From Saccharothrix obliqua (lineage in GTDB: Bacteria; Actinomycetota; Actinomycetes; Mycobacteriales; Pseudonocardiaceae): DNA of 64,000 nucleotides. The notes below the pieces were generated by a model. It was given only the letters and a program-made list of their open reading frames with translations, was not told where the DNA came from and made no database searches. The translations under genes were made by a program, and so were the position numbers. Numbering within the stretch: the stretch's first letter is position 1; each line of letters starts with the position of its first letter. Shown here piece by piece: positions 51,395-61,090 of this stretch. The stretch spans positions 248,001-312,000 of the forward strand of contig NZ_JAHXGQ010000008.1 of the NCBI RefSeq assembly GCF_019375475.1. The letters run 5' to 3'.

Positions 51395-52216
51395 TCAGGT
51401 GTGCTCGGAGCCGCGCAGCGACCGGACGTCCTCGCGGAGGGCGCGCACCTCGTCCAGCAGGGCGGTGGTCATGGAGTCCCGTTCGGCGCGTTGCGGCGGC
51501 ACGCGGTCCTCGCCGCGCTCGGCGTCCATCGCGCTGCACACCACGGCGATGAACAGGTTGAGCATGGTGAACGTGCCCACGAGCAGGTAGCCGAGGAAGA
51601 ACACCCACGCCAGCGGGTAGTCCTGCATGACCTCGCGCATCACCTCCGACCAGCTGTCGCCCGTGGTGATCTGGAGCAGCGTGAGGGCGGTCGTGCCGAG
51701 GTCGGCGAACCGCGCGCTGTGCTCGCCGAACAACGTCGTGGCCATGACACCGCCGACGTAGAGCAGCAACGCCAGGAGGCCGGCCAACGCGCAGATGCCG
51801 GGGATCGCCTTCGCCAACGCCGTCACCACCCGGCGCATACTCGGGACCAGTGACACGATCCGCAGCGCGCGCAGGATGCGCAGCGCGCGCAGGATCGAGA
51901 TGCCGTCGCCCAGCGGCAGCAGCGAGACGCCGACCACCACGAAGTCGAACCAGTTCCACGAGCTGCGGAAGAACCGCGGTCCGTGCGCGTAGACGCGGGC
52001 GGCCAGTTCCGCGGCGAACACGGCCAGCGCCACGCGGTCGAGCAGGTCGAGGACGTCGCCGAAGCGGGCGGTCAACGCGTCGGACGTCTGGCAGCCGAGC
52101 ACCACCGCGTTCACCACGATGACGGCGATGACCACCGATTGGAACCGCTCGCTGTCCACCGCTCTGCGGACGCGGGCGCGAAACCATGTCGTTCCCTGTC
52201 GTGCGGAGGACTGCAC
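51395..52216 (-). CDS. Voltage-gated ion channel (BacNav-like)
   Basis: A 273-residue six-helix channel subunit. S1 starts near FQSVVIAVIVVNAVVLG. S4 carries regularly spaced arginines (RALRILRALRIVSLVPSMRR). The pore is followed by S6 TFTMLNLFIAVVCSAMDAE and a C-terminal coiled coil (LLDEVRALREDVRSL) typical of tetrameric bacterial sodium channels. The selectivity filter reads TTGDSWSEVM, not the TLESW of NaChBac-type channels, so ion preference may differ. The start is uncertain: GTG 52216 is my choice, GTG 52234 and 52159 are possible and the frame is open to 52456. Convergent with copA, 9 bases apart. Confidence 0.85.
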   Translation of the reverse strand: MQSSARQGTTWFRARVRRAVDSERFQSVVIAVIVVNAVVLGCQTSDALTARFGDVLDLLDRVALAVFAAELAARVYAHGPRFFRSSWNWFDFVVVGVSLLPLGDGISILRALRILRALRIVSLVPSMRRVVTALAKAIPGICALAGLLALLLYVGGVMATTLFGEHSARFADLGTTALTLLQITTGDSWSEVMREVMQDYPLAWVFFLGYLLVGTFTMLNLFIAVVCSAMDAERGEDRVPPQRAERDSMTTALLDEVRALREDVRSLRGSEHT

Positions 52217-52579
52217 ACCTCGATGCGTGATCACGGCGCGCAACCCAAGCACACGCCGGTTTCCGGTGCACGACGCCGGCGGCCACCTCCAGCCCGGTCG
52301 GTGACACCACGTCAGCGCCTGTGCCCATCGGAGGTCACCTGTCCGGCGGACCGATGACACAACCGCCACGTGCCGAGGCCGAACGAGCAGCGAGGCGGCG
52401 GCCGTACGGGTGGGCTGATCCCGTACCGGTGAAATCCAGGACGTGGTCGACGGCATCCCGGACGGCCGATCGGCCCGGGACCGGCCGGCCGTGGGCGGCC
52501 CGTACGAACGGGCCTAGCTTCCCGTTGCGGGCGAACGGAAAGCTCGAACCACGAGGTGGGTTCGCAGAGAGGCGTGCTG
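52217..52579. other. Divergent intergenic region
   Basis: 363 bases between the channel and metalloprotease genes. No gene is supported. The uncertain channel start means part of this could be coding. I see no clear promoter boxes; a Shine-Dalgarno-like AGAGAGG at its right end serves the protease. Confidence 0.4.
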
Positions 52580-55456
52580 ATGCGGGGACGGGCTTTCCGG
52601 CGGGCGAGCGCGCTCGCCGCGACCGGTGCGTTGGCGCTGAGCCTGTTGGACTACCCGGGCACGGCGGTGGCCGCGCCGGTCGTCGGCGGCACACCGGTCG
52701 TGCAGGGCGACACGACCGACCACGGCGACGTGGACCACCGGCCGGGCGCGGTCCGGCCGACCGAGCGGCAGCGGGCGCTGGCGGCGGAGCGCGGCGCGGT
52801 GGTCCGGTGGAACCGGTACGGGACCCCGGCGACCCTGGTGCCGCACGCGTCGACGCGGACCCGGGTCGACGGTGACCCGGTGGCCGTGGCGCGTGCCTAC
52901 CTGGTCGCCAACAGCGACGTGTTCGGCCTGTCGCCCCAGCGGGTCGACGCGATGGACGTGCTGGTGAGCCGCCCGATGGGGCGAGGCTCGTACGTGCTGC
53001 TGCGCCAGCGGTTCGGCACGGCGCCCGCGTTGCTGGACGGCCTGGCGGCGTTCGGCGTCCGCGACGGGGCGGTGGTGCACGTCGGCTCGTCGCTGAGCCC
53101 GGTCGAGGCCGACCCGGAACCCGCTGCGCTCACGCCGGAGCAGGCGGCCGGGCCGGACGGGGCCGCGCGGGTCCGGCTCGGCGCGGTGCCGGTGCCGGGC
53201 GGTCCGGCGCGGGCGGCGTACCAGGTCGTGCGGGTGGGCGCGGAGACCGGCCACACCAGCTACCTCGACGCGCGGACCGGTGGGCTGCTGGTCCGGGAGG
53301 ACCTGGTGGACCACAGCGCGGACGACCCGGCGGACCACGCCGAGTGGGACGTGTTCCCGGCCAACCCGCCCGCCGACTACTCGTCGCGGGACAGCCGCGT
53401 GCGGTGGTGCTCGGTCCGGGTGCGGGGTTGCGAGCGGGCCGTGGGCACCGCCGACCGCGGTGCCGCCTGGGACCTCGTCGGCGGGCGCGGCAGCCACACG
53501 TCCGCGGGGAACTCGGCACGTGCCACCGAGAAGTGGGACGACCTGGCCGGCGGCACGGTGGGCACCCGGACCGCGGCGGAGGCCGCCGACCGGCGCTACA
53601 CCTACCCGTGGACCAACCAGTGGCACGACCAGCGTTGCGACCCGGCCGTGTTCGACTCGCCGCGGCAGAACGACGTCGACGCCGCGTTGGCCAACCTGTT
53701 CGCCATGCACAACCGGATGCACGACTGGTCCTACCACCTCGGCTTCACCGAGGAGACCTGGAACATGCAGGCCGACAACGGCGGCCGGGGCGGTCTCGGC
53801 GGCGACGCCGAGCGCGGCAACGCGCAGGCGGGTGGACGGGCGGGCGGCGCTCCGCCGTCGTTCCCGGCACGCAACAACGCCAACCAGATCACCCCGCCCG
53901 ACGGCGTGCCGCCGACCACCAACATGTACCTGTGGCAGGCGACGCCCGCCGCGTTCTACGGCCCGTGCGTCGACGGCGACTACGACATGTCGGTCATCGC
54001 CCACGAGTACGGCCACGCGATCAGCGGCCGGTTGATCGCCGGTCCGGACAGCGGTTGGTCCGGCGCGCAGGCCAACGCGATGAACGAGTCCACCTCGGAC
54101 CTGATCGCCGTGGAATACCTGTACGAGAACGGTTTCCGGCCACGCGGCGACTCGCCCTACGTCGTCGGCGGCTACGTCACGGGCGACGCCCGCACCGGTA
54201 TCCGCAACCACGACATGAGCCGCAGCCCGCTCAACTACAGCAACGTCGCCTACGACCTGGTCGGCCGGCAGGTGCACGCGGACGGCGAGATCTGGAGCGC
54301 CACCAACTTCGACGTCCGTCAGGCCCTGATCGCCAAGTACGGTCACGGCAACCCGGCGGTGCAACGCGCGTGCGCGGAGGGGCGGCGGCCCGTCGAGGAC
54401 TGCCCCGGCAACCGGCGGTGGGTGCAGCTGCTGTTCGACGCGCTCCTGCTCAGCGCCTCGGGCGCGGTGAGCTTCGTGGACATGCGGGACGCCCTGCTGG
54501 CCGCCGACGAGGTCCGCTTCGGCGGCGCGGACGTGCCCGAGCTGTGGAACGCGTTCGCCAAGCGCGGTCTGGGCCGGGACGCGGCCTCCGCGGGACCGGA
54601 CGACGAAGACCCGACACCGAGCTTCGCCTCTCCCCATGCGCGCAACGCGACCGTGCGCTTGTCCGCCGTGCCGGGCACACGCCTGTACATCGGCGACTAC
54701 GAGGCCCGCACGCGACCGGTGGCGGACACCGACCCCACGACGCCGTTACCCGACTCGGTGGAGGTCGTGCCCGGGACGTACGACTTCATCGCCGTCGCGA
54801 ACGGCTATGGCGCGACGAGGTTCCACCGCACCGTCGCCGCCGACGAGCGCACCGCGGTCCGGCCGAACCAGCAGCCGAACCTCGCCTCCCGCGCGCTCGG
54901 CGCGACCGCCACCGGCGACGGCGTCAACCTGGACCGGCTGATCGACGACACCGAGGCCACCGGCTGGGCGTCCACCGGGGCTCCGGTCAGCGGCAGGTCG
55001 GTCACCGTGCGGCTCGCGGGCGACCGGCCGCAGGTCGTCCGCCGGGTGCAGGTGAGCGCGTTGCTGCGGCCCGCGCTCGCCCAGGACCCCGACGCCGGCG
55101 GTCAGAACCGGTTCACCGCCCTGCGCCGGTTCGAGGTGCTGGCCTGCGACACGACCACCGGCGCCACGTGTGCCACGCCCGCCGACTTCCGCGTGGTGCA
55201 CACCAGCCGGGCGGACGCGTTCCCGGCCGACGGGCCCCGGCCCAGCGCACCGGACCTGACCCTGCGGTCGTTCCCCCTGCCGCCGACCACGGCCACCCAC
55301 CTGGCCGTCCGGGTGCTGACCAACCAGTGCACGGGCGCTCCGGCGTACGCGGGCAGGCACCACGACGACCCGCGCTCCACCAGCGACTGCACCACGGGCG
55401 ACCCGGTCGTGGCGCGGACGGTCCGCATCGCCGAGTTCCAGGCGTTCGGCGGCTGA
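52580..55456 (+). CDS. Secreted M36 (fungalysin-type) metalloprotease
   Basis: A 958-residue exported protease. After a signal peptide (ASALAATGALALSLLDYPG) comes an FTP/PepSY-type propeptide. The M36 catalytic domain has the zinc motif VIAHEYGHAISG (about residue 475) and the third ligand Glu in MNESTSDLIAVEYL. A linker and a C-terminal discoidin-like domain (about 770-958, beginning NLASRALGATATGDGVNLDR) follow; it may bind carbohydrate or surfaces. It degrades extracellular protein. ATG 52580 is preceded by AGAGAGG. Convergent with the glycosyltransferase gene. Confidence 0.9.
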   Translation: MRGRAFRRASALAATGALALSLLDYPGTAVAAPVVGGTPVVQGDTTDHGDVDHRPGAVRPTERQRALAAERGAVVRWNRYGTPATLVPHASTRTRVDGDPVAVARAYLVANSDVFGLSPQRVDAMDVLVSRPMGRGSYVLLRQRFGTAPALLDGLAAFGVRDGAVVHVGSSLSPVEADPEPAALTPEQAAGPDGAARVRLGAVPVPGGPARAAYQVVRVGAETGHTSYLDARTGGLLVREDLVDHSADDPADHAEWDVFPANPPADYSSRDSRVRWCSVRVRGCERAVGTADRGAAWDLVGGRGSHTSAGNSARATEKWDDLAGGTVGTRTAAEAADRRYTYPWTNQWHDQRCDPAVFDSPRQNDVDAALANLFAMHNRMHDWSYHLGFTEETWNMQADNGGRGGLGGDAERGNAQAGGRAGGAPPSFPARNNANQITPPDGVPPTTNMYLWQATPAAFYGPCVDGDYDMSVIAHEYGHAISGRLIAGPDSGWSGAQANAMNESTSDLIAVEYLYENGFRPRGDSPYVVGGYVTGDARTGIRNHDMSRSPLNYSNVAYDLVGRQVHADGEIWSATNFDVRQALIAKYGHGNPAVQRACAEGRRPVEDCPGNRRWVQLLFDALLLSASGAVSFVDMRDALLAADEVRFGGADVPELWNAFAKRGLGRDAASAGPDDEDPTPSFASPHARNATVRLSAVPGTRLYIGDYEARTRPVADTDPTTPLPDSVEVVPGTYDFIAVANGYGATRFHRTVAADERTAVRPNQQPNLASRALGATATGDGVNLDRLIDDTEATGWASTGAPVSGRSVTVRLAGDRPQVVRRVQVSALLRPALAQDPDAGGQNRFTALRRFEVLACDTTTGATCATPADFRVVHTSRADAFPADGPRPSAPDLTLRSFPLPPTTATHLAVRVLTNQCTGAPAYAGRHHDDPRSTSDCTTGDPVVARTVRIAEFQAFGG

Positions 55457-55477
55457 CCTCCACATCGGACCGCCGTG

Positions 55478-56659
55478 TCAGCCCGGCGTGACGTCGGCGG
55501 CCGGGGTGAGGTCGAAGGCGTCGACCGCCGAGTGGTTCGTCACCCGCTCGTAGACCTGCGTCGTCTCGGCGGCGATGCGGTCGAGGCCGTAGCGGACGCG
55601 GGCGCGGTCGGTGCCGGCGATCCCGTACGCGTCGCGGCGCGTGGCGTCGGACAGCAGCGCCCGCAACGCGCGTGCCAGCGCCCGCACGTCCTGCGGCGGC
55701 ACCAGGACGCCGGTCACGCCGTTGACCACGAGGTCGGTCAGCGTGCCCTGCGCGAAGCCGACCACGGGCACACCGCAGGCCATCGCCTCCAGCGCGCCGG
55801 TGCCGGCCGGTGCTTCGCGCGGCGTGCACACCACCACGTCGCAGGAGCGCAGCAGCGCGGCCAGCGCGGACCTGGGCACGTCGGTGGCCAGGTGCACCCG
55901 TCCCGTCATGCCGTGCGACCGGACGACCTGCCGCAGGCGCTCCACCTCGGCCTCGGCGCCCGGCGCGGGGCCGCCGACGACCACCAGCTCGGTGTCCGGC
56001 AGGACGCGCAGGAGGCCGATCGGCACGTCCAGCCCCTCCTCGGGGCACAGCGGCCCGACGACGGCGATGCGGTGCGGCACGTGCTTGCGGTCGGCCCGCC
56101 CGGCGGGGGTGAACACCTCGACGTCGACGCCCTGGGGCACCACCGACATGTCGGCCCGGTTGCCGCCGAGCCGGATCAGGGCGCCCAACTGGTCGGCGCT
56201 GTCCGCCAGGACGTGGGCCACCTTGCGGCTGAGGAGGCGCTCGGCGGTCAGCCGCGTGGACGACGCCGGGTCGCGCGGGTGCTCGCCGTGCGGGCCGAGG
56301 GAGTGGAACGTCTGCACGACGGGCAGCTCCTCGGCCGCGGTGATCGCGGTCAGGCCGGAGGGCCACGAGTGGGCGTGCACGATCTCGACGCCGTCCTCCC
56401 GCCACCGCTCCCGCAACGCCGCCACCACCGCCGCCGAGGGGCGGAAGCCGTTGTGCGGCAGGGGTCCCGGTCCGACCGGGACGACGTCCACCCCGCCGTC
56501 GGGCACCGGATCGGGTCGGTCGAGGGTGTAGACGGTGACGCGGTGGCCCAGTTCGGCCAGCGCGCGCGGTACGTCGGCCAGGTAGGACTGGCCGCGGCAG
56601 GCGCCACCCACCGGGGTGGACGCCGGCTGCTCTTCCAACGACACCATTGCGACGCGCAC
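55478..56659 (-). CDS. GT4-family glycosyltransferase
   Basis: A 393-residue GT-B glycosyltransferase with an N-terminal Gly-rich acceptor region (GGACRGQSYLADVPRAL), HSLGPHGEHP and the C-terminal nucleotide-sugar motif REAPAGTGALEAMACGVPVVGFAQGT (in two stretches), the E-x7-E of GT4 enzymes. It resembles glycogen- or trehalose-synthase-like and MshA-like retaining transferases but cannot be assigned more closely. GTG 56659 is preceded by GGAGGAACCTC at good spacing, which settles the start; the frame is open to 56944. Confidence 0.85.
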   Translation of the reverse strand: MRVAMVSLEEQPASTPVGGACRGQSYLADVPRALAELGHRVTVYTLDRPDPVPDGGVDVVPVGPGPLPHNGFRPSAAVVAALRERWREDGVEIVHAHSWPSGLTAITAAEELPVVQTFHSLGPHGEHPRDPASSTRLTAERLLSRKVAHVLADSADQLGALIRLGGNRADMSVVPQGVDVEVFTPAGRADRKHVPHRIAVVGPLCPEEGLDVPIGLLRVLPDTELVVVGGPAPGAEAEVERLRQVVRSHGMTGRVHLATDVPRSALAALLRSCDVVVCTPREAPAGTGALEAMACGVPVVGFAQGTLTDLVVNGVTGVLVPPQDVRALARALRALLSDATRRDAYGIAGTDRARVRYGLDRIAAETTQVYERVTNHSAVDAFDLTPAADVTPG

Positions 56660-56991
56660 GAGGTTCCTCCAGCCGTTCCAGGACCGGTCGCGCCGACCCG
56701 GTGCGGGTCGACGCGCGGTCGAGGCTCGTTGTATTACCTGTGCACCCGGGACGCTTTTGAAACACCGTCGCGGGCGGTTGTGCTCGCCACCGGGCAGCGG
56801 TAGCGTCGGGACGGCGGGCTGGGCAGCCGGTCCGCGCGTGGGCCGACCACCCGGGAAGTGGCGCCGACTGGCGAGGCCCTGACGTCCATGGTTGTGGCTG
56901 CCGCCCGACGGCTGCCACGGTCGTGACCCTTGTGGGTGGCACATTCACCTCTTCCGGGCGTTCCGCGGTGGAGGAAGAGGGTGACTCCTCA
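56660..56991. other. Divergent intergenic region
   Basis: 332 bases between the glycosyltransferase and SDR genes. An AT-richer patch at 56725-56775 (GTTGTATTACCTG, GCTTTTGAAACACC) probably carries the glycosyltransferase promoter; on the minus strand TAATAC could be its -10. No gene seen. Confidence 0.4.
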
Positions 56992-57609
56992 GTGGACTCC
57001 TTGCGCGGCAAGGTCGTCGTCGTCACCGGTGGCACGGCGGGCATCGGGCTCGTCGTCGCCGAGTGGTTGGCCGGTCGCGGCGCGCGGGTGGTGGTGTGCG
57101 GTCGTGACCAGCAGCGGCTGGCCGGCGCCGTGGCCGCGCTGCCGGGCGGGCTGGGGTTGCGCTGCGACCTGGTCGACGCCGCCGACCGCGCGCTGCTGGT
57201 GCGCACCGTCACCCGGTGCTGCGCCCGGATCGACGCCCTGGTCAACGTCGCGCCGCCGACCCGCATCGGCCGACTCGTGCAGCTCGCCGCGCCGGAAGCC
57301 GAGCGGTCGGCCGCGCACGCGCTGGACCTGACCCGGTTGGTGTTGCCGCACATGGCCGACCACGGCTGCGTGGTGCTGTTGTCGTCGTTGGCGGGCGCGT
57401 CGCCGCCGTTGTCCCGGTACACGGCGACGAAGGCCGGTGTGCACGACCTCGTGGACGGCAGCGCGCCGCGTGGTCTGCGCGTCCACCTGCTCCGCGCGGG
57501 TGGTGGCGCACCGGGTGGTGCGGGGCTGTGGTCGTGGGCGGGCGCCGCGGAAACCCTGACGCCGCGCGGGATCGCGGGCGAGATCAAGCGGTGCCTCACC
57601 GCTCGTTGA
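56992..57609 (+). CDS. Short-chain dehydrogenase/reductase
   Basis: A 205-residue SDR. The cofactor motif is VVTGGTAGIG, the catalytic Ser lies in VVLLSSLAGAS and the catalytic Tyr/Lys in RYTATKAG. The usual NNAG is NVAP. It is shorter than the family norm (about 250) in the substrate loop. GTG 56992 follows GAGGAAGAGGG; GTG 56968 is an alternative. Substrate unknown. Confidence 0.8.
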   Translation: MDSLRGKVVVVTGGTAGIGLVVAEWLAGRGARVVVCGRDQQRLAGAVAALPGGLGLRCDLVDAADRALLVRTVTRCCARIDALVNVAPPTRIGRLVQLAAPEAERSAAHALDLTRLVLPHMADHGCVVLLSSLAGASPPLSRYTATKAGVHDLVDGSAPRGLRVHLLRAGGGAPGGAGLWSWAGAAETLTPRGIAGEIKRCLTAR

Positions 57610-57949
57610 CCGCGTCCGCCCGGCCTCGCTCGACGTCCGGGATGCGTTTCGTGTTCGCCCGAACGAGACCGGGAAATGGGCGGTGCCGCCACTTTTCTGG
57701 TCGAATCGTGTCCATCGTGCTCGTTCGGACGGGTCGTTCCGCTACTTCGGGCGGCTGAATCGGCAACGGCGCAGGTCACCCACCGTTGGCCGGATCGCGG
57801 TCGGGCGGCGCGGATCACCGATCAAGGGGTCGCTGCGAACCCGCTCCGGTGATTTGGTACCTTCGGCGGTCATGGGTCCCGGGTGAACCGGGACGGTACG
57901 CGGCTACCCGTGGTGCGCGAGGTCGCCCCCGGTGTGTCAGGGTGTCCGC
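57610..57949. other. Intergenic region before the antiporter gene
   Basis: 340 bases without a supported gene. A 9-bp inverted repeat CCGAACGAG / CTCGTTCGG occurs at 57659-57667 and 57720-57728, 52 bases apart, flanking the least GC-rich part. Function not evident. Confidence 0.4.
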
Positions 57950-59059
57950 ATGATCGCTGTGTCACGCCTTCGGCAGTTGTCCTGGACGACCGTGGTGCCG
58001 GTGCTGGGTGCGGTGGTGCTCGCGCTGGCCTGGGGACGCGACCTCGGGGCGCTGCTGGTGACCGTGGTCGGGGTCGTCCTCGCCGCCACGGTGCTGGCCG
58101 CCGTGCACCACGCCGAGGTGGTCGCGCTGCGCGTCGGCGAGCCGTTCGGGTCGCTGGTGCTCGCGGTCGCGGTGACCGTGATCGAGGTCGCGTTGATCGT
58201 GACCATGATGATCTCCGGTGGGGACGACGCCGCGTCGCTGGCGCGGGACACGGTGTTCGCCGCGGTGATGATCACGACCAACGGGATAGTGGGGCTGTCC
58301 CTCCTCCTCGGCGCCCTGCGTTACGGGGTCACGCTGTTCAACTCGGAGGGCAGCGGCGCGGCGCTGGCCACGGTCGCCACGCTCGCGACGCTCAGCCTGG
58401 TGCTGCCGACGTTCACCTCCAGCCAGCCCGGCCCCGAGTTCTCCGGGCCGCAACTGGCGTTCGCGGCGCTGGCGTCGCTCACGCTGTACGGGGTGTTCGT
58501 GTTCACCCAGACCGTCCGCCACCGCGACTTCTTCCTGCCGGTGACCCCGGAAGGCGTCAAAGAGGTCGACGACGAGAACGACGAGCACGCTTCTCCGCCG
58601 ACCAAGCGCGCCGCGATCACCAGCCTGTGCCTGCTGCTGCTCGCGCTGGTCGTCGTGGTGGGCCTCGCGAAGGTGGAGTCGCCCGCCATCGAGGACGGCG
58701 TCCGCGCCGCCGGGTTCCCGCCGTCGTTCGTGGGCGTGGTGATCGCGATGCTGGTGCTGCTGCCGGAGACGCTGGCCGCGAGCCGCGCCGCGCTGCGGCA
58801 GCGGATCCAGATCAGCCTGAACCTGGGCTACGGGTCGGCGATGGCGAGCATCGGCCTGACCATCCCGGTGATCGCGGTGGCGTCGATCTGGCTGGAGGGT
58901 CCGCTGCTGCTGGGCCTCAGCTCGACCCACATGGTGCTGCTGGCGCTGACCGTCGTGGTGAGCGTGCTGACCGTGGTGCCCGGTCGGGCGACCCGGCTCC
59001 AGGGCAGCGTCCACCTGGTGCTGATGGCCGCGTTCCTGTTCCTCGCCGTCAACCCCTGA
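57950..59059 (+). CDS. ChaA-type Ca2+/H+ (Na+/H+) antiporter
   Basis: A 369-residue polytopic membrane protein of the CaCA superfamily with two homologous halves. The family motifs are GEPFGSLVLAVAVTVIEVALI in the first half (written here in overlapping pieces) and VLLPETLAASRAAL with NLGYGSAMASIGLTIPVIA in the second, each carrying the conserved acidic residue. It exchanges Ca2+, Na+ or K+ for protons. ATG 57950 is preceded by AGGGTG. An acidic loop (VDDENDEHA) separates the halves. Confidence 0.9.
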   Translation: MIAVSRLRQLSWTTVVPVLGAVVLALAWGRDLGALLVTVVGVVLAATVLAAVHHAEVVALRVGEPFGSLVLAVAVTVIEVALIVTMMISGGDDAASLARDTVFAAVMITTNGIVGLSLLLGALRYGVTLFNSEGSGAALATVATLATLSLVLPTFTSSQPGPEFSGPQLAFAALASLTLYGVFVFTQTVRHRDFFLPVTPEGVKEVDDENDEHASPPTKRAAITSLCLLLLALVVVVGLAKVESPAIEDGVRAAGFPPSFVGVVIAMLVLLPETLAASRAALRQRIQISLNLGYGSAMASIGLTIPVIAVASIWLEGPLLLGLSSTHMVLLALTVVVSVLTVVPGRATRLQGSVHLVLMAAFLFLAVNP

Positions 59060-59514
59060 GCCCCGGGAAGCTGTCCTCGAAGCCGGAACCCGGCCCGGAC
59101 CACCTCGCCGGCGGGGGGCGACACCGAGCCGGGGGCGTCCTCGCTCCTCCGCCCCACCCTCCGCCGGCGCGGGGAGGACGGCGGTCGGGTGGGGCGTAAT
59201 TATCAGGCAGGCTCCCTGAAAGTTTCGTGGGGGCGGCTTCCAGGACCGGACCGGCTGGTGCGGGGAGATGGCGGTGGGGTGGGGCGTTAATTTTCAGGCA
59301 GGCTTCCTGAAAGTTTCGTGGGGGCGGCTTCCAGGACCGGACCGGCTGGTGCGGGGAGATGGCGGTGGGGTGGGGCGTTAATTTTCAGGCAGGCTTCCTG
59401 AAAGTTTCGCGAGGCGACAGTTCACCCCGTGCCGCCGCTCGTCGGTCAACCCCGGCATTCGCACCACAGACCCGAGATCACAGCAGATCAACCGCACCAG
59501 CGTTGCCGACCGCC
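59060..59514. other. Convergent intergenic region with tandem hairpin repeats
   Basis: 455 bases between the antiporter and PobA-like genes. Besides the repeats at 59191-59410 I see no gene; the open frames crossing it are repeat-driven. Confidence 0.6.
59191..59410. repeat. 2.4 tandem copies of a 90-bp unit with hairpin motif
   Basis: Copies at 59191-59280 (90 bp), 59281-59371 (91 bp) and a partial 59372-59410. Each starts GGGGCGTTAAT (or GGGGCGTAAT) and contains TTTTCAGGCAGGCTTCCTGA, which folds as TTTCAGG-N7-CCTGAAA and is followed by GTTTCG. Copy 1 has TATCAGGCAGGCTCCCTGA, the version also found as both arms of the inverted repeat at 36020-36077. Position between convergent genes suggests multiple terminators. 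Confidence 0.8.
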
Positions 59515-60699
59515 CTACACCGTGCCCGCCATCAGCTCCGCGAACGCCCGCGCGGCGGCCGGGGAGGTGAAGATCCGGTCGATGCGGGCCCGGGCCAGCC
59601 GCCACCGGAACTCGCCCGCCGTCCGCGGGTCCGCGCCGTGGAACACCACCTCGCCCAGCCACCGGGAGAACTCCTGGTCGTTCCACACCCGGCGCAGGCA
59701 GGTGGCGGAGTAGTCGCGCAACGGGCCGTCGTCGCCGTCGCGCACCGCGGCGGTCAACGCGCCGGCCAGCACGTCGGCGTCGGCGATGGCCAGGTTCATG
59801 CCCTTGCCGCCCATCGGGGGCACGATGTGCGCCGCGTCCCCGACCAGGAACAGCCTGCCGTGCGCCATCGGGTCGACCACGAAGCTGCGCGCGTCGATCA
59901 ACGCCTTCTCCACCACCGGCCCGGTGGGCAGGTCGGGGTCGGCCAGCCGCAGCCGCAGCTCGCGCCACACCCGTTCGTCGGTCCACGACGCGAGGTCGTC
60001 ACCCGGCGGGCACTGGAGGTAGAAGCGGCTCGCGCCCGGCCCGCGGCCGAAGTGCGCGGCGAACCCGTGCCTGCTCAGCGCCATCAGCGGGTGGCGTGGC
60101 GGCGGCGAGTCGGTGAGCACGGTGAACCAGCCGACGTCCTCGGCGTGCCGGTAGGTGGTGACCGCGTCGGGCGGGACCGCGGCCCGGCTGACGCCTTGGA
60201 AGCCGTCGCACCCGGCCACGTACCGCGCGTCCAGCCGGTGCGCCACGCCGTCAGCCGTCCGGTAGGTGACGTGCGGCCGGTCGCCGTCGACGTCGTGCAG
60301 GGCCACCTCACCCGCCTCGAACCGCAGGTCGCCACCGCCGTCCGCGAACGCCGCCATCAGCCGCCGCACGAGCACCTGCTGCGGCATCAGCTTGCCGGTC
60401 CGGCCGCCGGTGTGCCGGTCGGCGTCGAACAGGCGGGACACGCCGTCCACGCGGAACTCCAGCAGCCCCGACCGCGGCACGCCGGTCAGCAGGTCGTCGA
60501 GACCGGCCCGCACGTACACCTGCTCGGCGGTGTGGTCCAGCACGCCCGCGCGCTGCCGCCGCTCCACGTGCTCCCGGCTGCGCCGTTCCAGCACCACGCA
60601 GTCGACGCCGTTGCGGTGCAACAGGTTCGCCACCGTCAACCCCGCCACACCAGCACCGACGACCACCACGGTCGTGCTCCCACCACGCCCACCGGCCAC
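59515..60699 (-). CDS. pobA: 4-hydroxybenzoate 3-monooxygenase-like flavoprotein
   Basis: A 394-residue class A FAD monooxygenase of the PobA group. The N-terminal fold is VVVVGAGVAGLTVANLL, the PobA-type segment is RQRAGVLDH, and the FAD motif is LFLVGDAAHIVPPMGGKGMNLA. PobA converts 4-hydroxybenzoate to protocatechuate. GTG 60699 has GGGAGG 5 bases upstream. It stands alone; no protocatechuate genes are near. Only the family placement is secure, the exact substrate is inferred. Confidence 0.85.
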   Translation of the reverse strand: MAGGRGGSTTVVVVGAGVAGLTVANLLHRNGVDCVVLERRSREHVERRQRAGVLDHTAEQVYVRAGLDDLLTGVPRSGLLEFRVDGVSRLFDADRHTGGRTGKLMPQQVLVRRLMAAFADGGGDLRFEAGEVALHDVDGDRPHVTYRTADGVAHRLDARYVAGCDGFQGVSRAAVPPDAVTTYRHAEDVGWFTVLTDSPPPRHPLMALSRHGFAAHFGRGPGASRFYLQCPPGDDLASWTDERVWRELRLRLADPDLPTGPVVEKALIDARSFVVDPMAHGRLFLVGDAAHIVPPMGGKGMNLAIADADVLAGALTAAVRDGDDGPLRDYSATCLRRVWNDQEFSRWLGEVVFHGADPRTAGEFRWRLARARIDRIFTSPAAARAFAELMAGTV

Positions 60700-60815
60700 C
60701 GAGACCTCCCGTCCCCGTCACCACGGTAGGCCCGCGTCGCTGGTTCCGGACCGTCCATCAGGGCAAACCGGTGGTCCCGGGCGGGTGGCGGACGACCCCG
60801 CGCGCCGCGGGAGCG

Positions 60816-61013
60816 TCAATTCCGGTCACGCACGGCGAGCACCACCAGCAGCACGATGCACAGCACGGCCACGCCGCCCAGAATCATCCGCGGGGTCTCG
60901 CCGACGCCGATGAACGACCCGGTCGCGTTCCCGGCGGCGGTCAGCAGCAGCACTGCCCACAGCAGCCCTTTCGCCGGGCCTGAGTTTCGCTTGTTCGTCT
61001 GGTGCGTGTTCAT
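60816..61013 (-). CDS. Small membrane protein
   Basis: A 65-residue protein with two hydrophobic helices (about 15-35 and 43-60) and a charged C terminus VRDRN. The ATG at 61013 has TAGCTT 7 bases upstream on the minus strand and no Shine-Dalgarno sequence, again leaderless-like. Similar short two-helix proteins are common in actinomycetes; function unknown. Confidence 0.65.
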   Translation of the reverse strand: MNTHQTNKRNSGPAKGLLWAVLLLTAAGNATGSFIGVGETPRMILGGVAVLCIVLLVVLAVRDRN

Positions 61014-61090
61014 GCGGACCAAGCTATTTCCGCTATTCGCGGTGGGCGATCCCGCCTGTGGCCGGATACGGGGTAGTGCCTGCGCTACCG

